Positions 15,769 through 24,904 of a stretch of DNA of 64,000 nucleotides are shown here, one piece after another. Both the position numbers and the translations under genes were made by a program. The notes under the pieces are model-generated. The model worked only from the letters and a program-made list of their open reading frames with translations. It was not told the origin of the DNA and did no database searches. The stretch is taken from positions 25,359 to 89,358 of the forward strand of contig JABXJT010000012.1 of NCBI GenBank assembly GCA_013375455.1, in the 5' to 3' direction. How positions within the stretch are numbered: position 1 is the stretch's first letter; every line of letters begins with the position of its first letter. This stretch comes from Candidatus Helarchaeota archaeon. GTDB taxonomy: Archaea > Asgardarchaeota > Lokiarchaeia > Helarchaeales > HEL-GB-A.

Positions 15769-17448
15769 ATGCCAAATCCCGAGGTAAACGATTCAACGGA
15801 CTTGGCTTTTTTTAATAAAAAAATAATAGAATTATGCACCAGCTCTAATCTCTTGATATCACCCGAAACACTTCAATTCATTAACCAGAAGAGGTATCCT
15901 TTAGATTTCATTCAAAAAACCATTGCTGAAATCGCAAATTCTGAAAAAAAACCGTTAGTCTTGACTAAAGACATATTAGAAAAAATACTTCAGCAAAAAT
16001 CATTGTTAACTGAAAGTTCTGTCCCCATTTCCCAAGAAATTGAACATTCCCCTCCATCAATCTCAAAAGAGACACCCGAATTGATGCCAAAACCTGCCGA
16101 AGAACCTACCGAAATTACAACTCCATCCGTTTCATCAACTGATCATATTAGTCCGTTTGCAGCAGCTGATATCCCTGAAGATATCGTGATCCTTAAAGAT
16201 CCAACAGGATTAATGCTGGGAGAGGGAAAAATAGGTGATATGAGGGCCTATTCTAAAGATAAATTTAAAAAATTAAGAAGTTTGCTATTTAAACGTCCTG
16301 ACTGTAAAGGTGCAATTTCCATCGAGCAGGCTAAATCACGTGCCAATTCCGCTGAGAATAAAGTTCGTGTAATTGGAATGATTTTAAATAGAAAAGAAAT
16401 GTCTGCAAAATCTAAATCCAAACTGAATGACACTACCTCGAATAGCATAAGTATCGAACTGGATGATCTCGAATCTTCAATGACTGTTATATTTTCTGGC
16501 AAAAATGACGAATTAATAAAAAAGGCTGCAAGAATTACGACTGATCAAGTTATTTGTATTGAAGGATTTGTAAGTGAAAATGGTGTTCTCATCGCCTCCG
16601 ATTGTTTTTGGTCAGAAGTACCATTTCATCCGATGAAAGCGCATGATATTCCTCCCATTTCTGCAATATTCATTTCAGATACACATTTCGGAAGTAAATA
16701 CTTTTTAACAGATAAATTTGAAGCATTTTTGGAATGGCTTCAAGGCCGAACGGGAAGTGAACTACAAAAAGCGCTTGCCAAGTCAGTTAAGTACATCATC
16801 ATTGCAGGCGATTTAATTGAAGGGATCGGTGTCTATCCCGATCAAGAAAAAAATCTCGCGATCATTGATATTTCTGAACAATATGATTTCGCCGCAAAAT
16901 ATCTCAAACGAATTCCAAATCATATCAAAATTATTATAATTCCCGGAGGGCCCCATGATGCAGTTCGGAAAGCATATCCTCAACCTGCATTAGGTAAGAA
17001 ATATGCCAGTGCATTATATTCGTTGAATAATGTTATTCTATTAGGAAATCCCGCCCAACTGACGATTCATGGCGTAAACATCCTAGTATTCCATGGTGAC
17101 AGCTTAGATGATTTAGTTCAAGTCATTCCAGGATTAAGTTACGAAAAACCCGCTGAAATCATGAAAGAATTGGTAGTGAGTCGCCATTTAACACCGATAT
17201 ATGGATATTCGACTTGGATTGCTCCTGAAAAGGAGGATTGGATGGTAATTGATGAAATACCTGAGATAATGCATTGCGGACATACTCACGTTTCCGATTT
17301 TAAACAATATCGGGGAGTTATTTTGTTGAATAGTGGTACTTTTCAAGGAGAAACTGATTATCAGCAAAGCCTTGGGGTTAAACCCACTCCTGGTAAAATC
17401 CCCATCGTAAATTTACAGAATATGAAGGTTAAATTTCTCCAATTTTAA
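15769..17448 (+). CDS. polB: DNA polymerase D small subunit (DP1)
   Basis: 559 residues, the small subunit of archaeal family-D DNA polymerase, which pairs with the catalytic DP2 subunit (not in this window) and carries a phosphoesterase-fold 3'-5' exonuclease. An N-terminal helical domain and a Pro/Ser/Thr-rich linker (about 1-140) precede an OB fold (about 180-290) and the calcineurin-like domain with ISDTHFGS (about 303), AGDLIEG (about 346), the HDAVR motif (about 395), GHTH (about 503) and a C-terminal beta strand. In the metal motif usually written GNHD the sequence is GGPHD, so the metal-bridging Asn is absent. It stands alone with its own promoter. Confidence 0.9.
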   Translation: MPNPEVNDSTDLAFFNKKIIELCTSSNLLISPETLQFINQKRYPLDFIQKTIAEIANSEKKPLVLTKDILEKILQQKSLLTESSVPISQEIEHSPPSISKETPELMPKPAEEPTEITTPSVSSTDHISPFAAADIPEDIVILKDPTGLMLGEGKIGDMRAYSKDKFKKLRSLLFKRPDCKGAISIEQAKSRANSAENKVRVIGMILNRKEMSAKSKSKLNDTTSNSISIELDDLESSMTVIFSGKNDELIKKAARITTDQVICIEGFVSENGVLIASDCFWSEVPFHPMKAHDIPPISAIFISDTHFGSKYFLTDKFEAFLEWLQGRTGSELQKALAKSVKYIIIAGDLIEGIGVYPDQEKNLAIIDISEQYDFAAKYLKRIPNHIKIIIIPGGPHDAVRKAYPQPALGKKYASALYSLNNVILLGNPAQLTIHGVNILVFHGDSLDDLVQVIPGLSYEKPAEIMKELVVSRHLTPIYGYSTWIAPEKEDWMVIDEIPEIMHCGHTHVSDFKQYRGVILLNSGTFQGETDYQQSLGVKPTPGKIPIVNLQNMKVKFLQF

Positions 17449-17471
17449 TTGAAACGTCTTTAATTAGATTT

Positions 17472-17530
17472 GGACACTCTTTTTTTGCCCCTTTACGTTT
17501 TAGGGGCGGGTGTCCATTATTTTTTATCGC
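17472..17530 (+). terminator. hairpin with T-rich tail after DP1 gene
   Basis: Outer arms GGACAC (17472-17477) and GTGTCC (17510-17515) and inner arms GCCCCT (17487-17492) and AGGGGC (17502-17507) form a two-part stem with a T-run bulge, followed by ATTATTTTTTAT. It starts 23 bases after the DP1 stop. It is best read as a transcription end or RNA-stabilising hairpin; a short structured RNA is possible. The inner part resembles part of the hairpin at 48356. Confidence 0.45.
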
Positions 17531-17643
17531 CTTTTTTAGTGATTTTGGTATTATCCCAATGTCACTCCCATATCTCATGAATATTTAGGAGATTCATATT
17601 TTCTCTCATTAGTTTATAAATTAACAAATCATGAGGACTTGAA

Positions 17644-18111
17644 ATGAACAAAATACGAAAGGTAAGTATAATGGGCCTCCCGGGCGTAGGAAAATCAACG
17701 CTCATTAAAATGCTAACTGGACAACAAATTCCGCGTGATTACATTCCAACCGTCGCTTTGGATTTTGGTGATGCCCTAATAGGAGAGTACAAAGTAAGTT
17801 TATGGGATCTCGGTGGCCAAGACCAATTTCGCTTTATGTGGGATAGCTTTTTACCTGGTACCAATACTATATTATTAGTTACTGACTCTTCAATTGAAAA
17901 TGTCCAAAAAACAAGGGAATTAGTTGAAAAATATTCCAATTTTAATGGAACAAAACTCTTGGTCATTGCCAATAAACAGGATTTACCTGGAGCTCTCTCT
18001 CCTAGTGAGGTAGAATCTATTGTGGGCGCAACAACCCATGGACTCGTTGCCATTGACTCCGTTTCGAAACAAGCTCTCTTCAAGATACTTGAGCAACAAT
18101 TTTCCTCTTAG
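17644..18111 (+). CDS. Arf-like small GTPase
   Basis: 155 residues, a compact Ras-superfamily GTPase of the Arf/Rab-like type seen widely in Asgard archaea. Motifs: G1 GLPGVGKST (11-19), switch-I Thr in IPTVALD, G3 DLGGQ (55-59), G4 NKQD (110-113), and a G5-like end IDSVSKQ. The Gln of DLGGQ, needed for hydrolysis, is present. There is no N-terminal Gly for myristoylation, no C-terminal Cys prenylation motif and no amphipathic N-terminal helix, so membrane targeting would need a partner. It has its own promoter (TTTATAAA near 17612) and a GAGGA ribosome site. Confidence 0.85.
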   Translation: MNKIRKVSIMGLPGVGKSTLIKMLTGQQIPRDYIPTVALDFGDALIGEYKVSLWDLGGQDQFRFMWDSFLPGTNTILLVTDSSIENVQKTRELVEKYSNFNGTKLLVIANKQDLPGALSPSEVESIVGATTHGLVAIDSVSKQALFKILEQQFSS

Positions 18112-18212
18112 ATTTCCTCTTTCTTCTACTTTATTTCTCGCCTGCCTGTCATGCACAGAGGAAAGGATTATTTAAATAAAAGAACTTATAACATATTTTT
18201 GAGGATATTTGG

Positions 18213-18572
18213 ATGGAACGACCACGACGAAGGAAGCCAGCTCAAGAGCGATGGATAAGGGAGCTCTCTGATCAAGATCTTCAGAAACGCGTGAAGGTTT
18301 TAGGTTCCATTCTTGATATAAAATCAGAGCCCAATCAGGATCAAACATATGCCATCTTAGATGATGGGACGGGGCGAGTGGAAATAGTTGTAAATCATCC
18401 TATCTCTTTCAAAACTGGTAATCAAATTCGCATTCTTGGGATCCTAGGAAAGACTGACCAAGATGAGTACATAATCGACGCAGAAATCATTCAAGATATG
18501 AAGGACCTGGATATTAATCTGTACAAGCGAGTTAAAGAAGTCAAACGAAAATTCAAAGAAAAACACTCTTAA
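18213..18572 (+). CDS. single OB-fold nucleic-acid-binding protein
   Basis: 119 residues. After a basic N-terminus (ERPRRRKPAQ) comes one OB fold (about 25-95: VKVLGSILDI ... YAILDDGTGRVEIVV ... IRILGILGK ... YIIDAEII) and a basic helical tail. The DDGTG-type turn after the third strand is characteristic of RPA32/Stn1-like OB folds. It likely binds single-stranded DNA or RNA and may be an accessory RPA-like factor. A TATTTAAATAA promoter element lies at about 18168. It is separate from, but related in fold to, the RPA32-like gene at 61282. Confidence 0.7.
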   Translation: MERPRRRKPAQERWIRELSDQDLQKRVKVLGSILDIKSEPNQDQTYAILDDGTGRVEIVVNHPISFKTGNQIRILGILGKTDQDEYIIDAEIIQDMKDLDINLYKRVKEVKRKFKEKHS

Positions 18573-18576
18573 CTCA

Positions 18577-19014
18577 CTAATCTTGAATTAAATAAAAATA
18601 CACAACGAGTAATGTACATCCCCCTAATGTAGCTAGAGTATCAGCAATTCCAGTTGGAAAGTCAAACAGGAAATACGCTAATAATAGTGTGATTATTAAT
18701 ATAGCAATTACATCAAACCATCCTGAAAGTTTAAAGATATAGTATTCGCGTATATTAGCAATTCCTACGATTAAGGTAGTAAAAAATATCAGGAGTATCA
18801 CAACTCGAATTAAACCGGGGAGTAGATGGCTTACGCTCCCCAATGTTCCATATAAGTCAAGTACATTGATCCTAATTAATATCAGAAGTAAAACGCTTAC
18901 AATTGCTGCTGCTGTACAAATGATGAATGTCGATAACATTCTTTTACGGTCTTCTAATCTTTGTAAGACTCGTTCTTTCGATTTTGAAACGCCTTCGGAC
19001 AAGGAAGAATTCAA
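18577..19014 (-). CDS. four-TM membrane protein, unknown
   Basis: 145 residues: a charged cytosolic N-terminus of about 27 residues, then four hydrophobic segments (about 28-49, 62-83, 97-115 and 122-142). No motif was recognised. It is convergent with the OB-fold gene, the two stops being four bases apart, and it lies just downstream of the HD hydrolase gene on the same strand, separated by a 74-bp gap. Confidence 0.55.
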   Translation of the reverse strand: MNSSLSEGVSKSKERVLQRLEDRKRMLSTFIICTAAAIVSVLLLILIRINVLDLYGTLGSVSHLLPGLIRVVILLIFFTTLIVGIANIREYYIFKLSGWFDVIAILIITLLLAYFLFDFPTGIADTLATLGGCTLLVVYFYLIQD

Positions 19015-19088
19015 CTCACACTTATAAAATGACCAATATCAGATTCTTTCAGTTGGCAATACTTATAATTTTTGTGTGTCAAACGTTT

Positions 19089-20357
19089 TCACATTGAAAT
19101 TCGGGCACTACTGGGGGCGCCAAATACCTTTTCCGCAGCTTTCGTTACAACTTCTCGATATTCTTCCGTGGTATAAACCCTTACAATGTTTAAGAACCCT
19201 TTCAGAACCCGGATTATCTCAGATACATCTGTCATTCGCTGCGCAATTTTTTCTCCCTTAGTGTTTTTCACAAACATTGGGATTTCCATCGGTTCTAAGC
19301 TGATTGAATGATGGTAGGGCACGGAGGGGAGCGTTGGCACATCAATCCAAATCACTTCCGGGTCAATATTTGTTTCTTCAGCAATTTCCTCTTCGATTTG
19401 TTTCCTTATCTTATTTTTAGTTAGAATAGCCGGGACCATTTCATTTTTCATGTGTGAAGTCTGTTCATAGGCAACCTTGATCAATTTACGCCTTTCTATA
19501 TTATTGATGATGGAACTGGCGCTCTTTGAGTTACGGAGGGCTGTCCACGTGCTGTAATCATCCCATTTTAAGTAATCCAGGGGATTATCATACTGAATTA
19601 GGCTCAATTCATCCTTTGCTTTATCTAAAGCTTGTTCCAACATTATTTGGACAGCACGAGAGGTTTTATGAAAATAAATGCTCTTAAATGATTCATAGCG
19701 GGCAAGCAAAAATGCTTCCAACGTGGATAATGCTGATAAATTAACTGCTAAATCCCCTTCAAAGACATCCATCGTGTATATTAAACGAAAAATATCCGCA
19801 GAATATTCTGCTCCACTGAAATGGCTATCCCGAACGATATAATCCATTGAATCAACATCAACAGCACTGGCGATGATTTGATTTAAATAATTCTGATCCG
19901 AGGTGGGTAATTTACCTACGGCGAGTTTTGATATTTCTATTGGATCCAGTCCCTGCTTTTCTATTATTCCTGCAAGTTCAGATTCAGCAATAATCCACGT
20001 TGTCATATCTTCGTGGGTTTTGTCTAGATAATTAATTAACACTGACTCAAAAATATGCGAAAAAGGACCGTGTCCAACGTCATGTAATAATGCTGCGATT
20101 TTGATGCGATTCACGAGCTCCTCTGTTACTTCGATCGATTTTGCGAGATTCATTATTAGTTGTTCAGCAAGGTGCATGACACCCAAGCAATGGGCGAATC
20201 TTACATGTGTCGCAGTAGGATAGACATATTCTGATCCTGCTAGCTGGCGAATCCTCCGTAGTCTTTGGAAAGGGTAACTATCAATTATTTGTTTAATAGC
20301 ATGCGTAATCGAAATATACCCGAATACGGTATCTTTTATGATTAAAATCGATTTCAT
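19089..20357 (-). CDS. HD-domain phosphohydrolase (dNTPase/SAMHD1-like)
   Basis: 422 residues. The classical opening of this family is present: RLRRIRQLAGSEYVYPTATHVRFAHCLGVMHLA, with the first metal histidine, then ALLHDVGHGPFSH (the HD pair, about 92-100) and the later D in DVDSMDYIVRD. In bacteria, archaea and eukaryotes this architecture hydrolyses dNTPs or related phosphate esters, SAMHD1 being the eukaryotic relative. The length and C-terminal extension are normal for the archaeal group. It is cytosolic and monocistronic. The substrate cannot be read from the sequence. Confidence 0.85.
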   Translation of the reverse strand: MKSILIIKDTVFGYISITHAIKQIIDSYPFQRLRRIRQLAGSEYVYPTATHVRFAHCLGVMHLAEQLIMNLAKSIEVTEELVNRIKIAALLHDVGHGPFSHIFESVLINYLDKTHEDMTTWIIAESELAGIIEKQGLDPIEISKLAVGKLPTSDQNYLNQIIASAVDVDSMDYIVRDSHFSGAEYSADIFRLIYTMDVFEGDLAVNLSALSTLEAFLLARYESFKSIYFHKTSRAVQIMLEQALDKAKDELSLIQYDNPLDYLKWDDYSTWTALRNSKSASSIINNIERRKLIKVAYEQTSHMKNEMVPAILTKNKIRKQIEEEIAEETNIDPEVIWIDVPTLPSVPYHHSISLEPMEIPMFVKNTKGEKIAQRMTDVSEIIRVLKGFLNIVRVYTTEEYREVVTKAAEKVFGAPSSARISM

Positions 20358-20511
20358 TTCTAACTACCTAATTATTCGTATAATGAAGTGATTAGGAAAC
20401 TTCTTAATTTAATGAATTTTTTCCTACTATAAAAAAATTTATTTATCTACGAGCGAGTATCTTAACTATCCGACAAAAAAAGAGTTTTTCCTTCGGTTTT
20501 TTGGTGCAGAT

Positions 20512-22440
20512 ATGCCATCGAAAGTGTTTTTAGGGCCGAATCATAATTTTTGGTGTAATAAATGCAATATACCGATTCTAGAATTAAAAGAATGCCCTAT
20601 TTGTGGATCTATAACCAAACAATTACAAATTACACCACCATATGAAACCACACCTGCATTTGAAAGGGATTTACGATTAATTCGAGGAGTAATTGATGCC
20701 CAATACGGAAAGGGGATTGGGAATCAATTAATTCCACCCGAAAAGATTGTTCTATTAAATAAGGCCCCATACTTCGACCGAATGGATGAGATTATTGTAG
20801 ATGGCTTCGTTCTCGGAAATCTCCGGTTCAACCCATCCATATTAAACTGGGAATTCATTCTAAAAATCGAGGGAGCCCGCCGCTTAGCCGAATTAAACTC
20901 TAAAAACTGGTTAGAGGTTGATGATGGCGCAATTAATCATATAGCCAAGGGTGCAAATGTATTGGCACCTGGAGTTGTTGGTTACGACCAAAACTTCAAA
21001 AAGGGCGATTATCTCGTCGTAATAACCTCGAAAAAACAAGCGATATCTACAGGCCCCGCGAAATACTCTGCCGCTGAGTTAGATGATATTAAAAGAGGGA
21101 TGGTTGTTAAAACAAAAGATCATGCCTTCCCTAAAGCTCCTTTAATTAGACCAGCAGGTCAAAACTGGAATGAAGTTATCAACGCAAATAAACGCGTTCT
21201 AGTTAAAAGAGAAAATCAAGCAAAAAGATTCGTCTATAAAACTCTAAAAAGATATAAGGCCCTTCCCCTTGCAGTTTCTTTCAGTGGCGGGAAGGATTCC
21301 TTATGCGTGCTATTAATAGTATTAGAATCGATTGGGAAAACAGATATCTTTTTTATTGATACAGGTATTGAATATGAAGAAACTATTAATTTTACTAAGG
21401 AAATCATCAATGATTTCGAATTAACGAACAATTTTACCCTAAAGAAATCAAGAGAATCATTCTGGGATAATTTAGAAAAATTTGGTCCTCCTAGTAAGGA
21501 TTATAGGTGGTGCTGCAAGGTAATTAAATTGGCAAACGTCACAGAATTTCTGAATGAACAATATCCCGGCAAAAAGGTTCTCACTTTCATAGGTATTCGG
21601 CAATACGAAAGTGTTTCTCGATACCGCGATAAAAAAATATGGACAAACATGTTCCTCCCTCAACAAATTGGAGCGTCTCCCATTTATAAATGGCCATCAT
21701 TACTCGTATGGATGTATCTCCTTTTCAAAAACGTAAAAATAAATCCCCTTTACTACGAAGGTTATAAGCGAGTAGGTTGCATTTATTGTCCCGCCACGAA
21801 ATTATCAGAGCTACGGATTTTAAAAGAGTTACATCCCGAGTTATATTCACGATGGATGGGATTTTTAAAAAATTGGGCTGAAAAATATAATTTATCACCT
21901 GAATGGGCAGAACGCGGATTCTGGAGATGGCGAAAATTCAAAGAACGTGGTCAAATCAATCTCGCAAATGAAATTGGCATTCCTGAAGATAAGGTTATTT
22001 GGCAAAAAGAAGATAAATTGGAATTTCACTTAGTTGATGGCATTAATCCCTGTCAAGATGGCTCATTTTCCATAGAGGGGAGAATTAATGGCTATTTGAA
22101 AGCCGAAAATGTTGCAAATCAACTCGGAATCCTTGGAAAGGTAAAATATGGTCAAGATTTAGGCGTAACTAGCCTTCGCACAACTGAATTTTCTTTTAAT
22201 CTATTTTCTGATGGCACTATTACTATTCGTGGTAGTAAAGAAAAACTCGAAAAAAATCTACAAATAATTTTATCCTTAATTAAGAGGGCTAATGAGTGCA
22301 TTGGATGCGGCATTTGCATTCCATCCTGCCCTGAAACTGCACTCAGTCTCAAAGATCAAAAAATATGGGTCAACACTAGTGGATGTAATGGTTGTCAAGC
22401 TTGTTTTGAAGTATGTCCAATATTAAAATATGTCCCTTAA
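20512..22440 (+). CDS. PAPS-reductase-family PP-loop protein with PUA and ferredoxin domains
   Basis: 642 residues. Domains in order: an N-terminal zinc ribbon (C15, C18, C28, C31), a PUA-like RNA-binding domain (about 130-225), a PP-loop ATPase of the PAPS-reductase family (SFSGGKDSL at about 256-264, with CCKVIK and CIYCPA further on), a middle ferredoxin-like region, and a C-terminal double 4Fe-4S ferredoxin (CIGCGICIPSC and CNGCQACFEVC). This composite is known in archaea as a PAPS-reductase-like protein of unproven substrate. The PUA domain points to RNA thiolation rather than sulfate assimilation (inference). It has its own promoter, divergent from the HD gene. Confidence 0.8.
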   Translation: MPSKVFLGPNHNFWCNKCNIPILELKECPICGSITKQLQITPPYETTPAFERDLRLIRGVIDAQYGKGIGNQLIPPEKIVLLNKAPYFDRMDEIIVDGFVLGNLRFNPSILNWEFILKIEGARRLAELNSKNWLEVDDGAINHIAKGANVLAPGVVGYDQNFKKGDYLVVITSKKQAISTGPAKYSAAELDDIKRGMVVKTKDHAFPKAPLIRPAGQNWNEVINANKRVLVKRENQAKRFVYKTLKRYKALPLAVSFSGGKDSLCVLLIVLESIGKTDIFFIDTGIEYEETINFTKEIINDFELTNNFTLKKSRESFWDNLEKFGPPSKDYRWCCKVIKLANVTEFLNEQYPGKKVLTFIGIRQYESVSRYRDKKIWTNMFLPQQIGASPIYKWPSLLVWMYLLFKNVKINPLYYEGYKRVGCIYCPATKLSELRILKELHPELYSRWMGFLKNWAEKYNLSPEWAERGFWRWRKFKERGQINLANEIGIPEDKVIWQKEDKLEFHLVDGINPCQDGSFSIEGRINGYLKAENVANQLGILGKVKYGQDLGVTSLRTTEFSFNLFSDGTITIRGSKEKLEKNLQIILSLIKRANECIGCGICIPSCPETALSLKDQKIWVNTSGCNGCQACFEVCPILKYVP

Positions 22441-22466
22441 AAAGAATTCATGTTCTCGCATTCACT

Positions 22467-23342
22467 TCATACATCAGTTACTTCAGGATTATCAACAAAT
22501 TCTTTGCTAATCATTCCAAATAATTGTTTAATTTGTCGATTTAGACTCCAAGACCAGTATTCAGGAAGCCATGTGGCTGAATGGTAAAATTCTCGATTCC
22601 AGGGGGCTTGGAGAGGAGAAAATGAAAACTGGTTCAAATAATTTAATTTGAATTCATCAAGAAAAATGAGCGAATCGCCGAAAGCAATGCGATTATCTGC
22701 ATTAACCGGGACTGACGTATCCGGGCGGATGATAATATCTTTTTTTCTATGCCGATTCGGTAGATAGAAGATCGATCCAAAATTGTGTGCTCCTCTGTTG
22801 CAATGAAATCCGTTATCTTTGTGAAATTTTATTTTTCTTTGGTCATTTATTTCAACGAACGTGCCGTGAGCTGAAATACTATAAGAAAGTACTTCATAAT
22901 TGTTAGCGGCTCCAACTTTTTCTAATGCAACTTGAATTACTTCCCAATCGTGCCGATGATTAAGGAAAGGGACCTGAATTTGCCCCCAATAATAAATATT
23001 GTAGGCAAAATAATAGAAATACTGAATGACAAAGGGGACTCGTCTTTTCTTGTATCTTATTTCAATATCAATGTCTTCGAGAAAATGCACGTAAGCAGTG
23101 GGTGAAAACCAGTATAAATCCGTTTCTTTGTCGAAAATCGCCTTTCTGTTCCATTTAACTTCAGGATTTGAACCCTTGAAATCGATTTTTCCATCTGGTT
23201 TTTTGAATAATTCAATAAAATTCGTTGGAGTATATTTTTCTTTATTGTTCATGCGAAGAACCGGGCAAAACTTTCGTGCAAGAGTCTTCTTCTCCAACAT
23301 CAATTTAAAAATCACAAACCCATTATCATTTAAAACTAGCAC
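22467..23342 (-). CDS. NPP1/Vps62-like protein
   Basis: Up to 291 residues from GTG 23342; an internal ATG near 23300 is plausible because the shared TATA element lies at about 23348-23358. The central motif HRHDWEVIQVAL, followed by SISAHGTFVEI and HNFGSIFYL, matches the heptapeptide (GHRHDWE) and surrounding beta strands of necrosis-inducing NPP1-like proteins and the related Vps62 family. No clear signal peptide is present, unlike secreted NPP1 toxins, so an intracellular role is likely. It is divergent from the carbonic anhydrase gene. Confidence 0.55.
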   Translation of the reverse strand: MLVLNDNGFVIFKLMLEKKTLARKFCPVLRMNNKEKYTPTNFIELFKKPDGKIDFKGSNPEVKWNRKAIFDKETDLYWFSPTAYVHFLEDIDIEIRYKKRRVPFVIQYFYYFAYNIYYWGQIQVPFLNHRHDWEVIQVALEKVGAANNYEVLSYSISAHGTFVEINDQRKIKFHKDNGFHCNRGAHNFGSIFYLPNRHRKKDIIIRPDTSVPVNADNRIAFGDSLIFLDEFKLNYLNQFSFSPLQAPWNREFYHSATWLPEYWSWSLNRQIKQLFGMISKEFVDNPEVTDV

Positions 23343-23386
23343 AAGAATTTATTAAAATATGATGGATTTGTTTTGTAGGTGAATTT

Positions 23387-23899
23387 ATGTTTGGGAGATT
23401 TGCGTCGTATCAACCAAAAATTGCTCCATCCGCCTTTATTGCTCCCAATTCCGTAATAGTAGGAAACGTGACCATTGGAGAGAATTGCGTGATCTGGTTC
23501 GGCGTGGTCATTCGGGGCGCGGAAAATGAAATTATTATTGGAGAACAAACGATTATTGAAGATAATTGTGTAATTCACGGTACTAATCCCATACGAATAG
23601 GAAATAACGTCATCATTGGACACAATTCGGTCATTCATAGCTGCAGGATTGAAGATGAAGTCTTAATTGGCCCCAATGTCTGTATCTATGATGGTGCAGA
23701 AATTGAAAAGGGGGCGATGATCGGAATTAATAGTGTCATTCAACCGAAACAAAAAATCGAGTCTGAAAAGTTTTATCAAGGAAATCCCATAGCAAAGAAG
23801 ATTAAGAAAGTTAAAGTAGATTTAGAGCGGAATAGAAGGTATATTGAGAAAAATATAGTGCAAGCACGAGAATTTAAGAAAAAATTTGTAAAAATATGA
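23387..23899 (+). CDS. gamma-class carbonic anhydrase family protein
   Basis: 170 residues of left-handed beta-helix hexapeptide repeats. The three zinc histidines are in place: H64 (CVIHG) and the H-x4-H pair H79/H84 (GHNSVIHS). The C-terminal long helix is also typical. Such proteins bind Zn or Fe and either hydrate CO2 or act as acyltransferase-like scaffolds. The start is supported by TAGGTGAA just upstream. It shares a TATA-containing divergent promoter with the NPP1-like gene. Confidence 0.85.
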   Translation: MFGRFASYQPKIAPSAFIAPNSVIVGNVTIGENCVIWFGVVIRGAENEIIIGEQTIIEDNCVIHGTNPIRIGNNVIIGHNSVIHSCRIEDEVLIGPNVCIYDGAEIEKGAMIGINSVIQPKQKIESEKFYQGNPIAKKIKKVKVDLERNRRYIEKNIVQAREFKKKFVKI

Positions 23900-23977
23900 A
23901 TTTTAAAAGATAGCTAACTTCAAAATTGAGGGGTTTATATATGCGCGTTAGAAAATACTTATCTCAAGGTGAGCTAA

Positions 23978-24229
23978 ATGCAGGTGGAAGTGAAACCCGT
24001 TTTGGCAGCGCGATTAGAGGCGCTTCACAATTGGTTCCAAGCCGCGCGACCCGTCTGTTTCCGATGCAAGCGTCAGTTACGTTGGAATCAGCGACGGTTC
24101 TGGGAGGGACGAAAAAGAAAGCGAGTCTATTTTTTCTGTGACTGTGGATTCGAAAACCCTCTTGCCTTCCTCCAATTCAAGTGGGAGACGGAACAGGAGT
24201 TTTTTACCCGGAATATAAAAACGAGGTAA
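23978..24229 (+). CDS. small zinc-ribbon protein
   Basis: 83 residues. AGGTGAG at 23967-23973 sits at good distance from ATG 23978. The sequence holds CFRC and CDC knuckles about 22 residues apart (VCFRCKRQLRW ... YFFCDCGFENP), which can form one zinc ribbon with a short beta hairpin. It is rich in Arg and Trp and may bind nucleic acid or a protein partner. Composition is GC-richer than its neighbours. An overlapping frame starting at 23926 looks like a shadow. Confidence 0.55.
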   Translation: MQVEVKPVLAARLEALHNWFQAARPVCFRCKRQLRWNQRRFWEGRKRKRVYFFCDCGFENPLAFLQFKWETEQEFFTRNIKTR

Positions 24230-24278
24230 ACCGGATGTTCCGTATGATAAATAAGACGTTACTGAACAATGTATTTCT

Positions 24279-24509
24279 ATGAAACCACCTATTTGTTGTC
24301 TTTGTGACAAGGAATTAGAAGAAAATGAGGGCGGATTAGTGTATTTTAAAAAGAGTCCGTCAGATCTTGAATGGGATAACAAGATGAAACAACCTGGAAT
24401 GACTGGGCATCCACCATATGCGGATTGGTTCTGTGATGTTCATCTTGGGAAGGCAAAGAAATTAACAAATCTCACGATTCAAGAGGCCCTTAAACTCTTA
24501 AAAGCTTAA
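24279..24509 (+). CDS. small metal-binding protein, hypothetical
   Basis: 76 residues. CCLCDKEL at the N-terminus (C6, C7 and C9) and a later CDVH form a likely zinc site. The rest is short helices (TIQEALKLLK). It follows the zinc-ribbon gene in the same direction after a 49-bp gap. No family was recognised; small proteins of this shape are common in Asgard genomes. Confidence 0.55.
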   Translation: MKPPICCLCDKELEENEGGLVYFKKSPSDLEWDNKMKQPGMTGHPPYADWFCDVHLGKAKKLTNLTIQEALKLLKA

Positions 24510-24554
24510 TAGAAACGAATTAATTTACTCTTTCCACTTAAAGTCATAGATTAT

Positions 24555-24785
24555 TTAAATTGGAGCGTAAAGTATCCCGAATTGGTCAAATAAGGAACCA
24601 AAAGATTTCCCGATCCACTCAAAGACTCCGAAAATAATTCCAACGACTATTAGAATTGCGACTATAGCAATGCCAATCAAGAGACCTTCTTCCATTATAG
24701 GCGACATGGTGGTGTTTGCCAAAATAAGTCGTGATTTTGCTAGGGAACCTTTTTGAATATCATTTGAACCCAACATGTAAATCAT
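24555..24785 (-). CDS. small single-TM protein
   Basis: 76 residues at most, from ATG 24785. A later ATG (MSPIMEEGLLIG) would leave about 50 residues. One strong hydrophobic segment (LLIGIAIVAILIVVGIIFGVF) is followed by an amphipathic C-terminus. A TTTAAATA element about 25 bases upstream of 24785 suggests a leaderless transcript. Function unknown. Confidence 0.5.
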   Translation of the reverse strand: MIYMLGSNDIQKGSLAKSRLILANTTMSPIMEEGLLIGIAIVAILIVVGIIFGVFEWIGKSFGSLFDQFGILYAPI

Positions 24786-24904
24786 AAATTTGTTTTAAAA
24801 ACCCTATTTAAACTTCCATAAAATATAACAATTGCTAAAAGCCCTCTAATCCAAGAATTACTAGCATTTTCCAATAGTTCAACTAAGTTATGCGTGTTCC
24901 ATTC

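Noticed and set aside
20512..22440. CysH-like partner of a type IV-B CRISPR locus
   Set aside because: Although type IV-B loci carry CysH-like genes, this protein is the common archaeal PUA/ferredoxin form, lies 4 kb away with unrelated genes between, and has host-like AT-rich composition.
23926..24141. Open frame overlapping the zinc-ribbon gene at 23978
   Set aside because: It has no zinc or fold signature and a poorer ribosome site; the 23978 frame explains the cysteines and has AGGTGAG at good spacing.
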